Assembly: GCF_030285365.1 (NCBI RefSeq)
Contig: NZ_JASVDS010000001.1
Coordinates: 496,001-560,000 of the forward strand
DNA: 64,000 nt
Reading direction: 5' to 3'
DNA from: Roseateles subflavus
GTDB lineage: Bacteria; Pseudomonadota; Gammaproteobacteria; Burkholderiales; Burkholderiaceae_C
The notes under the pieces were generated by a model, which had not been told where the DNA came from, ran no database searches, and saw only the letters and a list, made by a program, of their open reading frames with translations. The position numbers were made by a program, and so were the translations under genes. Shown here in pieces: positions 41,534 to 50,313 of the stretch (the first letter of the stretch is position 1; every line of letters begins with the position of its first letter).

Positions 41534-41976
41534 GGCAAGACCTGACCCCTTCTTCCCGCCGTGGCGGCTGCCATTGCGGCGCGGTGACGCTGCGCGTTGC
41601 CGAGCCGCTGCAGGCGCCCATCCACTGCCACTGCGGCCTGTGCCGGCGCCTGAGCGGCGCGGCCTTCACCACCTGGCTCAGCCTGCCGGTGGAGGCACTC
41701 GATGTCCAGGGGGCGGAGCAGCTCCGCGCTTACCGGCCGACCGTCCATCTGGAACGCCTGTTCTGCTCGCAGTGCGGCACGCACGTGATGACGCGCGATG
41801 CCCGCCATGGCCACATCACCGGCGTGCCGGCCGGCGTGATGCCCGCTGGCGACGTGCCGCCCGCCAGCGGCGAGTACTTCGTCAGCCACAAGGCCTCGTG
41901 GCAGCCTCTGTCGGCGGACGTCCCCTGCTTTGGTGGCGAGACGGGCTTCGAGCTGGTGCCGCGCCCGGCCGCCTGA
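41530..41976 (+). CDS. GFA-family protein (glutathione-dependent formaldehyde-activating enzyme-like)
   Basis: The 148-residue protein has the three zinc Cys clusters of the family: GGCHCGAV, HCHCGLCRRLSGAAF and FCSQCGTH, then the VPAGVMP and KASW segments. Most GFA-like proteins are of unknown activity despite the name. Its first codons (MRQDLTP) are supplied by the dispersed repeat, so its start region was probably created or remodelled by that repeat. An alternative start is not apparent. Confidence 0.9.
   Translation: MRQDLTPSSRRGGCHCGAVTLRVAEPLQAPIHCHCGLCRRLSGAAFTTWLSLPVEALDVQGAEQLRAYRPTVHLERLFCSQCGTHVMTRDARHGHITGVPAGVMPAGDVPPASGEYFVSHKASWQPLSADVPCFGGETGFELVPRPAA
41531..41549 (+). repeat. 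dispersed repeat copy 4 (start of GFA gene)
   Basis: TGAGGCAAGACCTGACCCC is identical to the 37436 copy. It contains the last two bases of the GFA start codon and the stop of the preceding gene. Confidence 0.75.
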
Positions 41977-42002
41977 TCCTCGCCGACGCTACCATCCGGC
42001 CC

Positions 42003-42377
42003 ATGGTTTGCTGCCCGCACTGCCACCGGACCTCCTTCACCTGGCGTGACAAGTGGCGCGCAGCAGGGCGGCAGCGCCTGCTCTGCCCTGCCTGCCAGGG
42101 CGCCTGCAGCGTCCGTGCCGGTTCGGCGGATGCAGGTCTGCTCTGGACGGTGTTCGTGGCCCTGATGTCCGGCTTTGCGGCCCTGCATTACCAGTCCTCG
42201 CTCCCTTGGGGCGTGGGCCTGCTGATCTGGGGGCTGGTGCTGGCATGGCGGGTGCACCGGCGTGAGGTGCATCCGGTCAGCGATCAGCCCGGTGCTGCGC
42301 GCAACCCTGAGCGCGCACCGGCCCTGGAGGCGGCGAATGCCACCGGGCTGTTCGCCCAGATCACCGGCTGGTTCTGA
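42003..42377 (+). CDS. zinc-ribbon membrane protein, hypothetical
   Basis: The N-terminal CCPHCHR and LCPACQ pairs form a zinc-ribbon-like module (about 3-32), followed by two hydrophobic segments (about 45-62 and 68-82) and a polar tail. The gene is 26 bp after the GFA gene. The family is unknown. Confidence 0.65.
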   Translation: MVCCPHCHRTSFTWRDKWRAAGRQRLLCPACQGACSVRAGSADAGLLWTVFVALMSGFAALHYQSSLPWGVGLLIWGLVLAWRVHRREVHPVSDQPGAARNPERAPALEAANATGLFAQITGWF

Positions 42378-42383
42378 GACCCC

Positions 42384-42941
42384 ATGCCCTCCGCACTTTC
42401 CCACCCCGCCGTCCCCCTGGCCTTGGCGCTGGCCCTGGGCTCGCGTCGCGTGCCCGGCCGCCTGCTGCTGGCGGGTGTCGTGGCGGCGGTCCTGCCGGAT
42501 GCGGACGCCCTGGGCTTTCGCCTCGGCATTCCCTACGAATCCGGCCTGGGTCATCGGGGCGCCAGTCATTCCCTGCTGATCGCCGCGGCGCTGGGCGGCG
42601 TGGCCGCCCTGATCGCGCCCTCGCTGCACTGCCGCCGTGTCGTGGCCGCCCTCTTCGTGGCCGTCTGTGCGGCCTCGCATGGCCTGCTGGACATGGCCAC
42701 GAACGGCGGTCATGGGGTGGCGCTGTGGTGGCCGTTCAGCGAGGATCGCCTGTGGTGGCCCGAGCGCCCCATCGAGGCCTCGCCCCTCAGCCTGCGCCGC
42801 TTCTTCTCGGACCGCGGTCTGGCGGTGATGATGAGCGAATGGCGCTGGATCTGGATGCCGGCGCTGCTGGCCGGTCTGGCCGGCTGGATGAGTCGCCGCT
42901 GGCTTGACCGCGGTCCTTCAATGCCCAGGGGAGTTGCATGA
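42384..42941 (+). CDS. YdjM-like inner-membrane metal-dependent hydrolase
   Basis: The 185-residue membrane protein has the family metal-site residues: LPDADALGF, GHRGASHSLL and SHGLLDMATNGGHGVALWWPF. This is the LexA-binding inner membrane-associated hydrolase family, named from Escherichia coli YdjM. Several membrane segments are present. The stop overlaps the next gene (ATGA). The substrate is unknown. Confidence 0.88.
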   Translation: MPSALSHPAVPLALALALGSRRVPGRLLLAGVVAAVLPDADALGFRLGIPYESGLGHRGASHSLLIAAALGGVAALIAPSLHCRRVVAALFVAVCAASHGLLDMATNGGHGVALWWPFSEDRLWWPERPIEASPLSLRRFFSDRGLAVMMSEWRWIWMPALLAGLAGWMSRRWLDRGPSMPRGVA

Positions 42942-43360
42942 CGTCTTTCCATCACCAACGCGAGATCCCGGCCACGCCGGCACAGATCCATGCCGCCATC
43001 GCCGACCCCGCCCGCCTGGCGCGCTGGTGGGGCCCGGCGGGCTTTCGCAACACCTTCCAGCACTTCGACTTCCGCGAGGGCGGTCGCTGGCAGTTCGTGA
43101 TGCATGGGCCCGATGGCCGGGACTATCCGAACGAGTCGGAATTCGTGGAGATCACGCCGACGCTCGTTCGATTGCGCCACGTCTGCGCGCCCTTCTTCGA
43201 GCTGCGCATCGGCCTCACGGCCACCGCGGGCGGCACGCGGGTCGACTGGCAGCAGACCTTCGACGATCCGCAGGTCGCGGCGGCCGTGCGCGCCATCGTG
43301 GAGCCTGCGAACGAGCAGAATCTTGACCGGCTGGCCGCGGAAGTGCTCACGGCCGCCTGA
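42938..43360 (+). CDS. SRPBCC/AHSA1-domain protein
   Basis: The 140-residue protein has the START-like helix-grip pattern: IPATPAQIHAAIADPARLARWWGPAGF, REGGRWQFVMHGPDG and a final helix. AHSA1-type proteins bind hydrophobic ligands or chaperones. It is coupled to the YdjM-like gene by ATGA. The ligand is unknown. Confidence 0.92.
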   Translation: MTSFHHQREIPATPAQIHAAIADPARLARWWGPAGFRNTFQHFDFREGGRWQFVMHGPDGRDYPNESEFVEITPTLVRLRHVCAPFFELRIGLTATAGGTRVDWQQTFDDPQVAAAVRAIVEPANEQNLDRLAAEVLTAA

Positions 43361-43395
43361 TCGTCATCCCCGTCTCTTTCAGCCAGGAGCCTCCC

Positions 43396-43779
43396 ATGAA
43401 ACGTGTCACCGGCCTCGGCGGCCTCTTCTTCAAGGCCCGCGACCCCAAGGCCCTCGCGGCCTGGTATGAGCGGCATCTCGGCATGAAGGTCGAGGAATGG
43501 GGCGGTGTGGTCTTCCGCTGGGCGGACGACCCGGCCGCGGCCAACGGCACCACGATCTGGAGCCCCTTCGCCGCGGACACCGGCTACTTCGCGCCGAGCA
43601 CCTCGCCCTTCATGGTCAATTTCCGCGTCGCCGATCTGCATGCCCTGCTCGCCGCCCTGCGCGCCGAGGGCTGCCAGGTGGAGGACAAGGTCGACGAATC
43701 CGAGTACGGCAAGTTCGGCTGGGTGATCGACCCGGATGGGAACAAGCTGGAGTTGTGGGAGCCGCCGGCCGGGCGCTAG
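43396..43779 (+). CDS. VOC-family protein (glyoxalase/bleomycin-resistance fold)
   Basis: The 127-residue protein has LGGLFFKARDPKALAAWYERHLGM at the N-terminus and GWVIDPDGNKLELWEPP at the C-terminus, with a metal-ligand Glu in the last strand. This is one complete beta-alpha-beta-beta-beta pair of the VOC fold. CAGGAG precedes the start. The substrate is unknown. Confidence 0.92.
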   Translation: MKRVTGLGGLFFKARDPKALAAWYERHLGMKVEEWGGVVFRWADDPAAANGTTIWSPFAADTGYFAPSTSPFMVNFRVADLHALLAALRAEGCQVEDKVDESEYGKFGWVIDPDGNKLELWEPPAGR

Positions 43780-43805
43780 CCTGATCGCCGCCCCCGTCCC
43801 GAGCC

Positions 43806-44303
43806 ATGGTGCGCCTGGAGGGCCTGAGCCTGGCCTTCACCGCTGCGGTGCTGCTGCACAACGCCGAGGAAGCGTGGTGGCTGCCTCGCTGGTCCCGCAC
43901 GCAGTCCTGGTACCGGCCCGTGGGCGACGGCGAATTCCGCTGGGCGGCGCTGATGCTGTCGCTGGGCCTTCTGGTCCTGACCGGTCTGCAGCTGCACTGG
44001 GGGCGTGAACAGGAGGTCCTGTCCGCCGTGTTTGCCGCCTACGTGATCGCCATGCTGGTGAATGCCGTGCTGCCGCATCTGGCCCTGAGCCTGCTGCAGC
44101 GACGCTACATGCCAGGAACGGCCAGCGCCTGGCTGGGCGTGGTGCCCCTGGGGCTGGCCTGGCTGCTGGCCGCCGCGTCGCAGGGCCGCCTGCATCTGGC
44201 CGCGCAGGCCTGGACGCTGGCACTCAGCTGGCTGTCCCTCGGGCTGTCGGTGCCGGCGCTCCTGTGGCTGGGCCGGCGGCTCGCGGCGCGCCGGCGGGGC
44301 TGA
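43806..44303 (+). CDS. HXXEE-domain membrane protein
   Basis: The 165-residue protein has the HxxEE signature as LLHNAEEAWWLP near the N-terminus and five or so hydrophobic segments. The HXXEE motif suggests a membrane metal site, but the function is not known. It is the last gene of the plus-strand run from 38.8 kb. Confidence 0.8.
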   Translation: MVRLEGLSLAFTAAVLLHNAEEAWWLPRWSRTQSWYRPVGDGEFRWAALMLSLGLLVLTGLQLHWGREQEVLSAVFAAYVIAMLVNAVLPHLALSLLQRRYMPGTASAWLGVVPLGLAWLLAAASQGRLHLAAQAWTLALSWLSLGLSVPALLWLGRRLAARRRG

Positions 44304-44316
44304 TTCCGGAGCCTTC

Positions 44317-44333
44317 GGGGGTCAGGTCTTGCC
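44317..44333 (+). repeat. dispersed repeat copy 5
   Basis: GGGGTCAGGTCTTGCCT is the reverse complement of the 17-bp core of the copies at 37436 and 41531. It lies between two convergent genes. Confidence 0.75.
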
Positions 44334-44362
44334 TGAAGCACCGGCCTGCTCGCGGGCCGGGC

Positions 44363-46618
44363 TCAGACATACAACGCCGCCTCCAGCCCCGGTTCGCACT
44401 GCGGCCACAGCGCGAGGCCCCCGGCCAGGGTGTAGGCCTCGTCATGGCCGAGGCGACGCAGGGCGCGGGCGGCCTGCTCGCTGCGGTTGCCGCTGCGGCA
44501 GAAGAACACCACGGGCGTCTCCGCCGGCAGGGCCAGCCATTCGGGCAGGTGCTCGATGAGGACGGACAGCGGCACGGCCTGCAGCTGCACGGCGCCCAGG
44601 TCGGGCAGCAGGCTCAGGCGCTGTTCGTAGGGCTCGCGCACATCGACCAGCAGCGCCTCGGGATGCGTGCGCAGCAGCAGGCGCAGGCCGCGGGCGTCCA
44701 GCTCCGGCGCGGCCTCGGGGCCGCTGCAGACGCGGGCGCCGCAGGCCATGGTCTGGTACTCGGTCAGTCCCAGGCCGCGCTCGAACTCCGCCTTGGCGCT
44801 GGCCAGGCCGAGCGCGTCCAGACTGCCATTGAGTGCGCCGGCCAGCAGTGGCTGGTGGGCGGCCTCGGTGCTCAGCGTGGTGGCGAAGCGGTTCTCGTAG
44901 TCATGACCCGGCGCCAGCAGCGTGCCCGGCTGCAGGGCGTCGGCGAGGCGGCGCAGCGAATCGCGCAGGGCCAGGGGCTCGCTCACGGGGAAGTCGGTGC
45001 GGCCCAGCGCGCCGGGCATGACGGTGTCGCCCACGAAGGCCACGCGCACCTGGCTGCCCTTGCCGAGCAGGTAGGCGGTGGAGTCCGCCGTGTGGCCGGG
45101 CACGGGCAGGCGGCGCAGGGTCTGCTCGCCCAGGACGAGCTGCTCGGTGTCCATCGGCCAGCCCAGGGCATCGACCTCGCCATGCAGCAGGCGGTCCGGC
45201 AGCGCGGCCCGCAGGCCCTCGGCGGAGGAGGCATGGTCACCGTGGCTGTGGGTGTCCAGCACGGCCAGCAGGCGGTAGTCCTGGCAGCGCAGCAGGCGCT
45301 CCAGGCGCTCGTTCAGCTCGGGCAGCGGGTCGATGACGACGGCGGTGCGGCTCGCCGGGTCCGCCAGCAGCCAGCAGCAGGCGCCATCGACGACGTAGCG
45401 GGTGATGGGCGTCAGCGGCGTGCCCTCCTGCGCCACGGTGCCGGTGAGGCAGCTCTCGCGCAGGGCCTCGCCGCAGGCGCGGATGCGGGCGCAGGCCTCG
45501 TCGATCAGCGGCTCGGTGACGGCCGGGCCGAAGGACAGGCGCACGGCGGACGCGGCCTGCCACTCGGGCACGCCCATGGCCTGCAGCACGAAGCTGGGCA
45601 GGGCCTTGGCGGCGCTGCAGGCGGAGCCGCCGCTCACGCGCACGTCGGCCGCATCGAAGAGGTCCAGCAGCAGCTTGGAGCTCAGGCCCGGCACCGCGAA
45701 ATTGAGCGTCGTGGGCAGGCTCACGGCCAGCGGCGCGTTGAAGACGAGGCCGGGGAAGGCGGCGAGCAGGGTCTCGGCCAGACGATCGCGCCAGCGGGCC
45801 AGCGTGGCGGGCTCGCGGAAGGTCTGGCCGTCTTCCAGCGCGGCCAGCACGGCGCCCAGGGCGGCGATGCCGCTCATGTTCTCGGTCCCGGAGCGCAGTG
45901 CGCCCTCCTGGCCACCGCCGGCCAGCAGCGGCGTCACCGGCGCGCCTTCGCGCACGTAGAGCAGGCCGATGCCCTTGGGTGCGTAGAGCTTGTGGCCGCT
46001 GAACGGCGCGTAGTCGATGCGGCGCGCGGCCAGGCGCAGGTCCAGCTTGCCCAGGCCCTGCACGCCGTCGACCATCCAGAAGGCGCGGCTGCCGGACAGG
46101 GCCTGCTCGATGCCGTCGAGGTCGCTGATCACGCCGGTCTCGTTGTTCGCGGCCATGGTGCAGACCAGGCCCGCGCGCGGCGCCTGCAGGCTCAGCCAGG
46201 CGAGGTCATGGCGGCCGTCGAGCCCCACGGGGATGGCCCGCACCTCGAGGTTCAGGCCCAGCAGCTCGTTCCAGTGCTTGAGCGCCTCGGGCACCGCCTT
46301 GTGCTCGGTGGCACCGTACAGCAGCAGGCTGCCGATGGATTCGCCGGCATCCCGGCGCTCGCGCAGCGCCCGCAGGGCCGAGAGCACCGCCGTCTGGATG
46401 CCTTCCGTCGCCCCGCTGGTGAACAGCAGCTGACCGCCGCCGGTGCCCAGCAGACGTTGCGCCCGCGCCCGCACGGCGTCCATCAGGGCGCGCGCCTTGA
46501 GCCCGGTGCTGTGGATGCTGCTGGGATTGCCGAAGTCGTCGCTCATGGCGGCCAGGGCGGCGGCACGGGCCTGCGGGAGGACGGGCGTGGTGGCATTGGC
46601 GTCGAGATAGATTTCCAT
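44363..46618 (-). CDS. cysteine desulfurase-metallo-beta-lactamase-rhodanese fusion
   Basis: The 751-residue protein has three parts. Residues 1-390 are a class V aminotransferase/cysteine desulfurase, with YLDANATTPV, the PLP Lys210 in SGHKLYAPKG and the persulfide Cys334 in GGSACSA. Residues 400-625 are a metallo-beta-lactamase domain of the ETHE1 persulfide-dioxygenase type, with THSHGDH (457-462), His509 in GHTADS, Asp531 and His572. Residues 640-751 are a rhodanese domain with Cys707 in FFCRSGNRS. Together they could release sulfur from cysteine, oxidise or transfer persulfide and hand it on, all in one polypeptide. The start at 46618 is set by the desulfurase N-terminus. Confidence 0.92.
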   Translation of the reverse strand: MEIYLDANATTPVLPQARAAALAAMSDDFGNPSSIHSTGLKARALMDAVRARAQRLLGTGGGQLLFTSGATEGIQTAVLSALRALRERRDAGESIGSLLLYGATEHKAVPEALKHWNELLGLNLEVRAIPVGLDGRHDLAWLSLQAPRAGLVCTMAANNETGVISDLDGIEQALSGSRAFWMVDGVQGLGKLDLRLAARRIDYAPFSGHKLYAPKGIGLLYVREGAPVTPLLAGGGQEGALRSGTENMSGIAALGAVLAALEDGQTFREPATLARWRDRLAETLLAAFPGLVFNAPLAVSLPTTLNFAVPGLSSKLLLDLFDAADVRVSGGSACSAAKALPSFVLQAMGVPEWQAASAVRLSFGPAVTEPLIDEACARIRACGEALRESCLTGTVAQEGTPLTPITRYVVDGACCWLLADPASRTAVVIDPLPELNERLERLLRCQDYRLLAVLDTHSHGDHASSAEGLRAALPDRLLHGEVDALGWPMDTEQLVLGEQTLRRLPVPGHTADSTAYLLGKGSQVRVAFVGDTVMPGALGRTDFPVSEPLALRDSLRRLADALQPGTLLAPGHDYENRFATTLSTEAAHQPLLAGALNGSLDALGLASAKAEFERGLGLTEYQTMACGARVCSGPEAAPELDARGLRLLLRTHPEALLVDVREPYEQRLSLLPDLGAVQLQAVPLSVLIEHLPEWLALPAETPVVFFCRSGNRSEQAARALRRLGHDEAYTLAGGLALWPQCEPGLEAALYV

Positions 46619-46903
46619 GGCGGCTTCTGCAGGCGGAAACGGGGGGCCGGGGGAGGCCGGCGCGGCAACGAGTCGCTGATTCTCCGCGAAGCGCCGCCCG
46701 CTTGACATGGGTCAGCCGCGCCGCCGGCCCTGCCTGGGCGTGGAGCGGTCTCTCCAGAGCGCGGCCGCGTGCCCGAGGCGGGCGGGGGTGGCTCCTACAA
46801 TCCGCCCCGCCCGGCGCGCGTCGGGCCCCGTGCAGGCCGCCTCTTTCCCGGGGAAAGGCCGCCGGTCCATACTCCCTCCCTGGCCCACTCACCGGAATCC
46901 GCC

Positions 46904-47746
46904 GTGTCCGATCGCCTCGCCATCCTGCTCCAGTACCTGCTGCCCAAGCAGGCCCTGACCTCCCTGGCCGGCCGGGCGGCCTCCGCACAATGGGGCGGCG
47001 TGACGACCGCCGTGATCCGCCGCTTCATCCAGCGCTACGGCGTCAACATGGACGAGGCCGCCAATCCCGACCCGGCCGCCTACCCGACCTTCAACGAGTT
47101 CTTCACCCGCGCCCTGAAGCCGGGCGCCCGCCCGCTGGCGGTGGCGCACCTGCTGTGCCCGGTGGACGGCGCGATCAGCCAGTTCGGTCGCATCGAGCGT
47201 GACCAGATCTTCCAGGCCAAGGGCCACCACTTCAGCACCACCGCGCTGGTGGGCGGCGACGCGGCGATGGCGTCCTATTACGAGGACGGCCACTTCGCCA
47301 ACATCTACCTGAGCCCCAAGGACTACCACCGCATCCACATGCCCTGCGCCGGGCGGCTGCTGCGCATGATCCACGTGCCGGGGGATCTGTTCTCGGTGAA
47401 CCCCGTGACCGCGCGGGGCGTGCCGGGCCTCTTCGCCCGCAATGAGCGCGTGGTGTGCGAGTTCGCGCGGCCCGACGGCGAGCGCTTCGTGATGGTGCTG
47501 GTGGGCGCGACCATCGTCGGCTCCATGGCCACCGTCTGGCATGGCGTGGTCAACCCGCCCCGTGTCGGCGAGGTGCGCGAATGGCGCTACGACGACCAGG
47601 CCATCGAGCTGGCCCAGGGCGCCGAGATGGGCCGCTTCCTGCTCGGCTCGACCGTCGTCATGCTCTTCCCCAAGGCGCCGCTGAAGTTCAACCCGGCCTG
47701 GCTGCCGGCGGGCCCGGTGCGCCTGGGCGAGGTGATGGCGGACTGA
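46904..47746 (+). CDS. psd: phosphatidylserine decarboxylase proenzyme
   Basis: Psd makes phosphatidylethanolamine and is self-cleaved to give a pyruvoyl group. The 280-residue protein has FNEFFTRALKPGARP, VDGAISQFGRIERDQIFQAKG, HRIHMPCAGRL and the processing site LGST in RFLLGSTVVMLFP near the C-terminus. It should be inner-membrane associated. The start is GTG 46904 by family length; the open frame upstream is not conserved in character. It is divergent from the desulfurase fusion gene. Confidence 0.95.
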   Translation: MSDRLAILLQYLLPKQALTSLAGRAASAQWGGVTTAVIRRFIQRYGVNMDEAANPDPAAYPTFNEFFTRALKPGARPLAVAHLLCPVDGAISQFGRIERDQIFQAKGHHFSTTALVGGDAAMASYYEDGHFANIYLSPKDYHRIHMPCAGRLLRMIHVPGDLFSVNPVTARGVPGLFARNERVVCEFARPDGERFVMVLVGATIVGSMATVWHGVVNPPRVGEVREWRYDDQAIELAQGAEMGRFLLGSTVVMLFPKAPLKFNPAWLPAGPVRLGEVMAD

Positions 47747-47753
47747 TCCGCGT

Positions 47754-50054
47754 TCAGTGGACGGCCGGCGTCTGGCGCGGCCGGTCCTCGCCGCGGTGCT
47801 GCAGCAGCGCCGTGGCGGCGGCGGGCTCCAGCGGCCGGCCCAGCAGATAGCCCTGCAGATGGGTGGCGCCCAGGCGCTCCAGCGCGGCCGCCTGCTCCTC
47901 GGTTTCCACGCCTTCCGCGACGATCTCCAGGTTCAGGCTGCGGCCCAGCGCACAGGTGGCCTCGACGATGGCCGCCGCCTCCGGGCGCGGCAGCGGCTCC
48001 ACCATGCTGCGGTCCAGCTTCAGCGTGCGGATGGGCAGCTTGCGCAGCATCGTGAGCGAGGACTGCCCGGTGCCGAAGTCGTCCATGGCGCAGGGCACGC
48101 CCGCGGCACCGAGCTGCTCCAGCTGGCGCAGCACCTCGTCCAGCTCCGTCATCGCGGCGGACTCGGTGATCTCGATCTCCAGCAGCCCCCGCGGCAGGCC
48201 GCTCTGGGCCAGGCGCTCCAGCAGCCGGTCCGCGAATCGCGGGTGGGTGAACTGCACCGGCGAGACATTGATGGCCACGGGCAGGACCTGGCCCTGCTGG
48301 TGCCACTGGCGGATCTGCTGCAGGGCGATGTCGATGATCAGCTCGCCCAGGGCGAGGATCTGGCCGGTGCGCTCGGCCGCGGGAATGAAGTCGGCCGGGC
48401 TGATGCGCTGGCCGTCCGGCCGCTGCCAGCGCACCAGGGCCTCGAACCCGCTGAGCTGCCGGCTGCCGCAGTGGAATTTGGGCTGGTAGACCAGCTGGAA
48501 CTCGCGGGCCCGCACGGCCTTGTCCAGCAGCTGCTCGGCCTGCAGCATCGAGCTGGCGCGGCGGTCCAGCTGCGGATCGAAGAGCGCGAAGGCGCTGCCG
48601 GGAATCTGCTTGGCGCGATGCATGGCGGACTCGGCGGCGCGCAGCAGCGTGGCGGCGTCGCGGCCGTCGCGCGGGGAGAGCGCCAGGCCCACGGAGAGGT
48701 GCACCGTCAGCTCCTGCTCGTCCAGGCGCAGGGGCAGGCGCGTGGCCTCGAGCAGCTTGCGCGCCAGGATCTCGGCCTGCGCGGGCGCCTCCAGGCCCTC
48801 GACGAGCAGCAGGAACTGGTCCTCGCCCAGCCGGCTGACGCTGGAGGGATGCGGGCTGTGCCGCATGTGCGCCAGCAGGCGCTGGCCCAGGGCATGCAGC
48901 AGTCGGTCGCCGAACTCGGGACCGAGGGTTTCATTGATCAGCTGGAAGCGGTCGACGTCCGCCGACAGCAGCAGCAGCGGCGTGCCGGCCGCGGTCAGGC
49001 GTTCGAGGCTCTGGACGGCGTGGTTGCGGTTGGGCAGACCGGTCAGCTCGTCGAAGAGCGCCTGGCGCGTCAGGGCCTCGAGCGCCTCGTGGCGGGCCGT
49101 CTCGTCCAGCATCACGATCAGCTCGGCCGGCTGGCCGTCCCAGATCATCTGGCTGGAGAGGCCGCGCAGGTACAGCTGGCGGCCGTCCTGCGTCAGGCGC
49201 GGGCCTTCCCATTCGATGCGGGCGTCGGGGTCGGTCATCACCCGCGCGTGGCGCTCTCTCGCCGTGGGTGCCTGCTCGGGCAGCACCATCTCCTGCAGCA
49301 CGTCGCTCTGCCGGGCGTGGGCCAGGCTGGGGAAGCCGAACATCTGCAGGGCGGCCGGGTTGGCGTAGAGCAGACGGTGGTCGCGCATCACGGCGAGGCC
49401 CTGCAGCGAGTGCTCGGCCAGGCGCGTGAAGCGCAGCGCCTGGTCGCGGGCCTCGCGCTGGGCCCCGGCCGCGGCCACGATGATGAGGGTGAGGCTCAGC
49501 AGCGTCTGGACGATCAGGCCGCTGGCGTGCGTGATGGAGGACTGGCTCAGCGGATGCAGCAAGGGCCCCGTGGCATGCACCGCGGCGGAGGCCACGAAGA
49601 GCAGGCTCATCACGCGCTCGGCGCGGCGCGGGGTCCAGCCGATCCAGCGGGCGCAGACGAGGTTGCCCAGGCACAGCACCGCCCCCGCGAAGGCCACGCC
49701 CCAGGGCTTGTGCTGCAGCGCCAGCCCGGCGATCGCCACGCTCATGGCGACCAGCAGGCCGGCCCAGAAGCGTCCGGACCAGGCGCGGCGGCGATAGAGC
49801 GCGCTGCCCTTCATCAGCTGGTACAGCGAGGTCATCACGGCCGCCGAAGCGAGGCCGGCCAGGACATCGAAGGCCGGCCCGGGCCCCACCACAGGCGCCA
49901 TCCCGACGCCCAGAGCCAGGCCCATGCCCAGCAGGATGGCGCTGCGTCCCCACAGCCGCACATGCTCGTGCCGCGGGTTCAGCCGCCACAGCGCCAGCAG
50001 CGTGATGCCCAGCATCAGCTCCAGAAATGAACTCAACAGCACCAGCAAGCTCAT
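47754..50054 (-). CDS. membrane PAS-GGDEF-EAL protein, probable c-di-GMP phosphodiesterase
   Basis: The 766-residue protein has about six N-terminal membrane segments (1-198), a PAS domain (about 207-320), a GGDEF domain (about 330-490) and an EAL domain (about 508-755). The GGDEF active-site motif is changed to GEDQF (410-414), so cyclase activity is doubtful. The EAL domain keeps FEALVRW (EAL at 538-540), EITES, DDFGTG and VAEGVET, so it is likely an active phosphodiesterase, perhaps GTP-regulated through the degenerate GGDEF. GGGGAG precedes the start at 50054. It converges on psd with 7 bp between the stops. Confidence 0.94.
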   Translation of the reverse strand: MSLLVLLSSFLELMLGITLLALWRLNPRHEHVRLWGRSAILLGMGLALGVGMAPVVGPGPAFDVLAGLASAAVMTSLYQLMKGSALYRRRAWSGRFWAGLLVAMSVAIAGLALQHKPWGVAFAGAVLCLGNLVCARWIGWTPRRAERVMSLLFVASAAVHATGPLLHPLSQSSITHASGLIVQTLLSLTLIIVAAAGAQREARDQALRFTRLAEHSLQGLAVMRDHRLLYANPAALQMFGFPSLAHARQSDVLQEMVLPEQAPTARERHARVMTDPDARIEWEGPRLTQDGRQLYLRGLSSQMIWDGQPAELIVMLDETARHEALEALTRQALFDELTGLPNRNHAVQSLERLTAAGTPLLLLSADVDRFQLINETLGPEFGDRLLHALGQRLLAHMRHSPHPSSVSRLGEDQFLLLVEGLEAPAQAEILARKLLEATRLPLRLDEQELTVHLSVGLALSPRDGRDAATLLRAAESAMHRAKQIPGSAFALFDPQLDRRASSMLQAEQLLDKAVRAREFQLVYQPKFHCGSRQLSGFEALVRWQRPDGQRISPADFIPAAERTGQILALGELIIDIALQQIRQWHQQGQVLPVAINVSPVQFTHPRFADRLLERLAQSGLPRGLLEIEITESAAMTELDEVLRQLEQLGAAGVPCAMDDFGTGQSSLTMLRKLPIRTLKLDRSMVEPLPRPEAAAIVEATCALGRSLNLEIVAEGVETEEQAAALERLGATHLQGYLLGRPLEPAAATALLQHRGEDRPRQTPAVH

Positions 50055-50313
50055 GGGCGCAGGCTCCCCGTGCCCTTCTTCCGAGGGACCGTCTGTCGGA
50101 TGTTTGTCGGATGCTAGCGTTTGTAACGCCATTCGCTGCCGCGGATTGAGGCGACTGTTGCTTTGCGAGAGGCATCGCATGTCCGGGGGCTTGCGCGACG
50201 ACCCGGCCCGGGGCTAGCTGCCGCGACCTGTCGTGCCGGCGCGGCGGCAAGCGGTGACAATAGCCCCCTCCCGGCGCCCCGGCGCCCCGCACGACAGCAA
50301 ACCGACGCCCACC

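Noticed and set aside
44264-46705. 813-residue frame opposite the desulfurase fusion gene
   Set aside because: It mirrors a gene with three intact catalytic domains; the opposing frame shows no motif.
47757-50030. 757-residue frame opposite the PAS-GGDEF-EAL gene
   Set aside because: Antisense artefact; the EAL gene has clear motifs and a Shine-Dalgarno.
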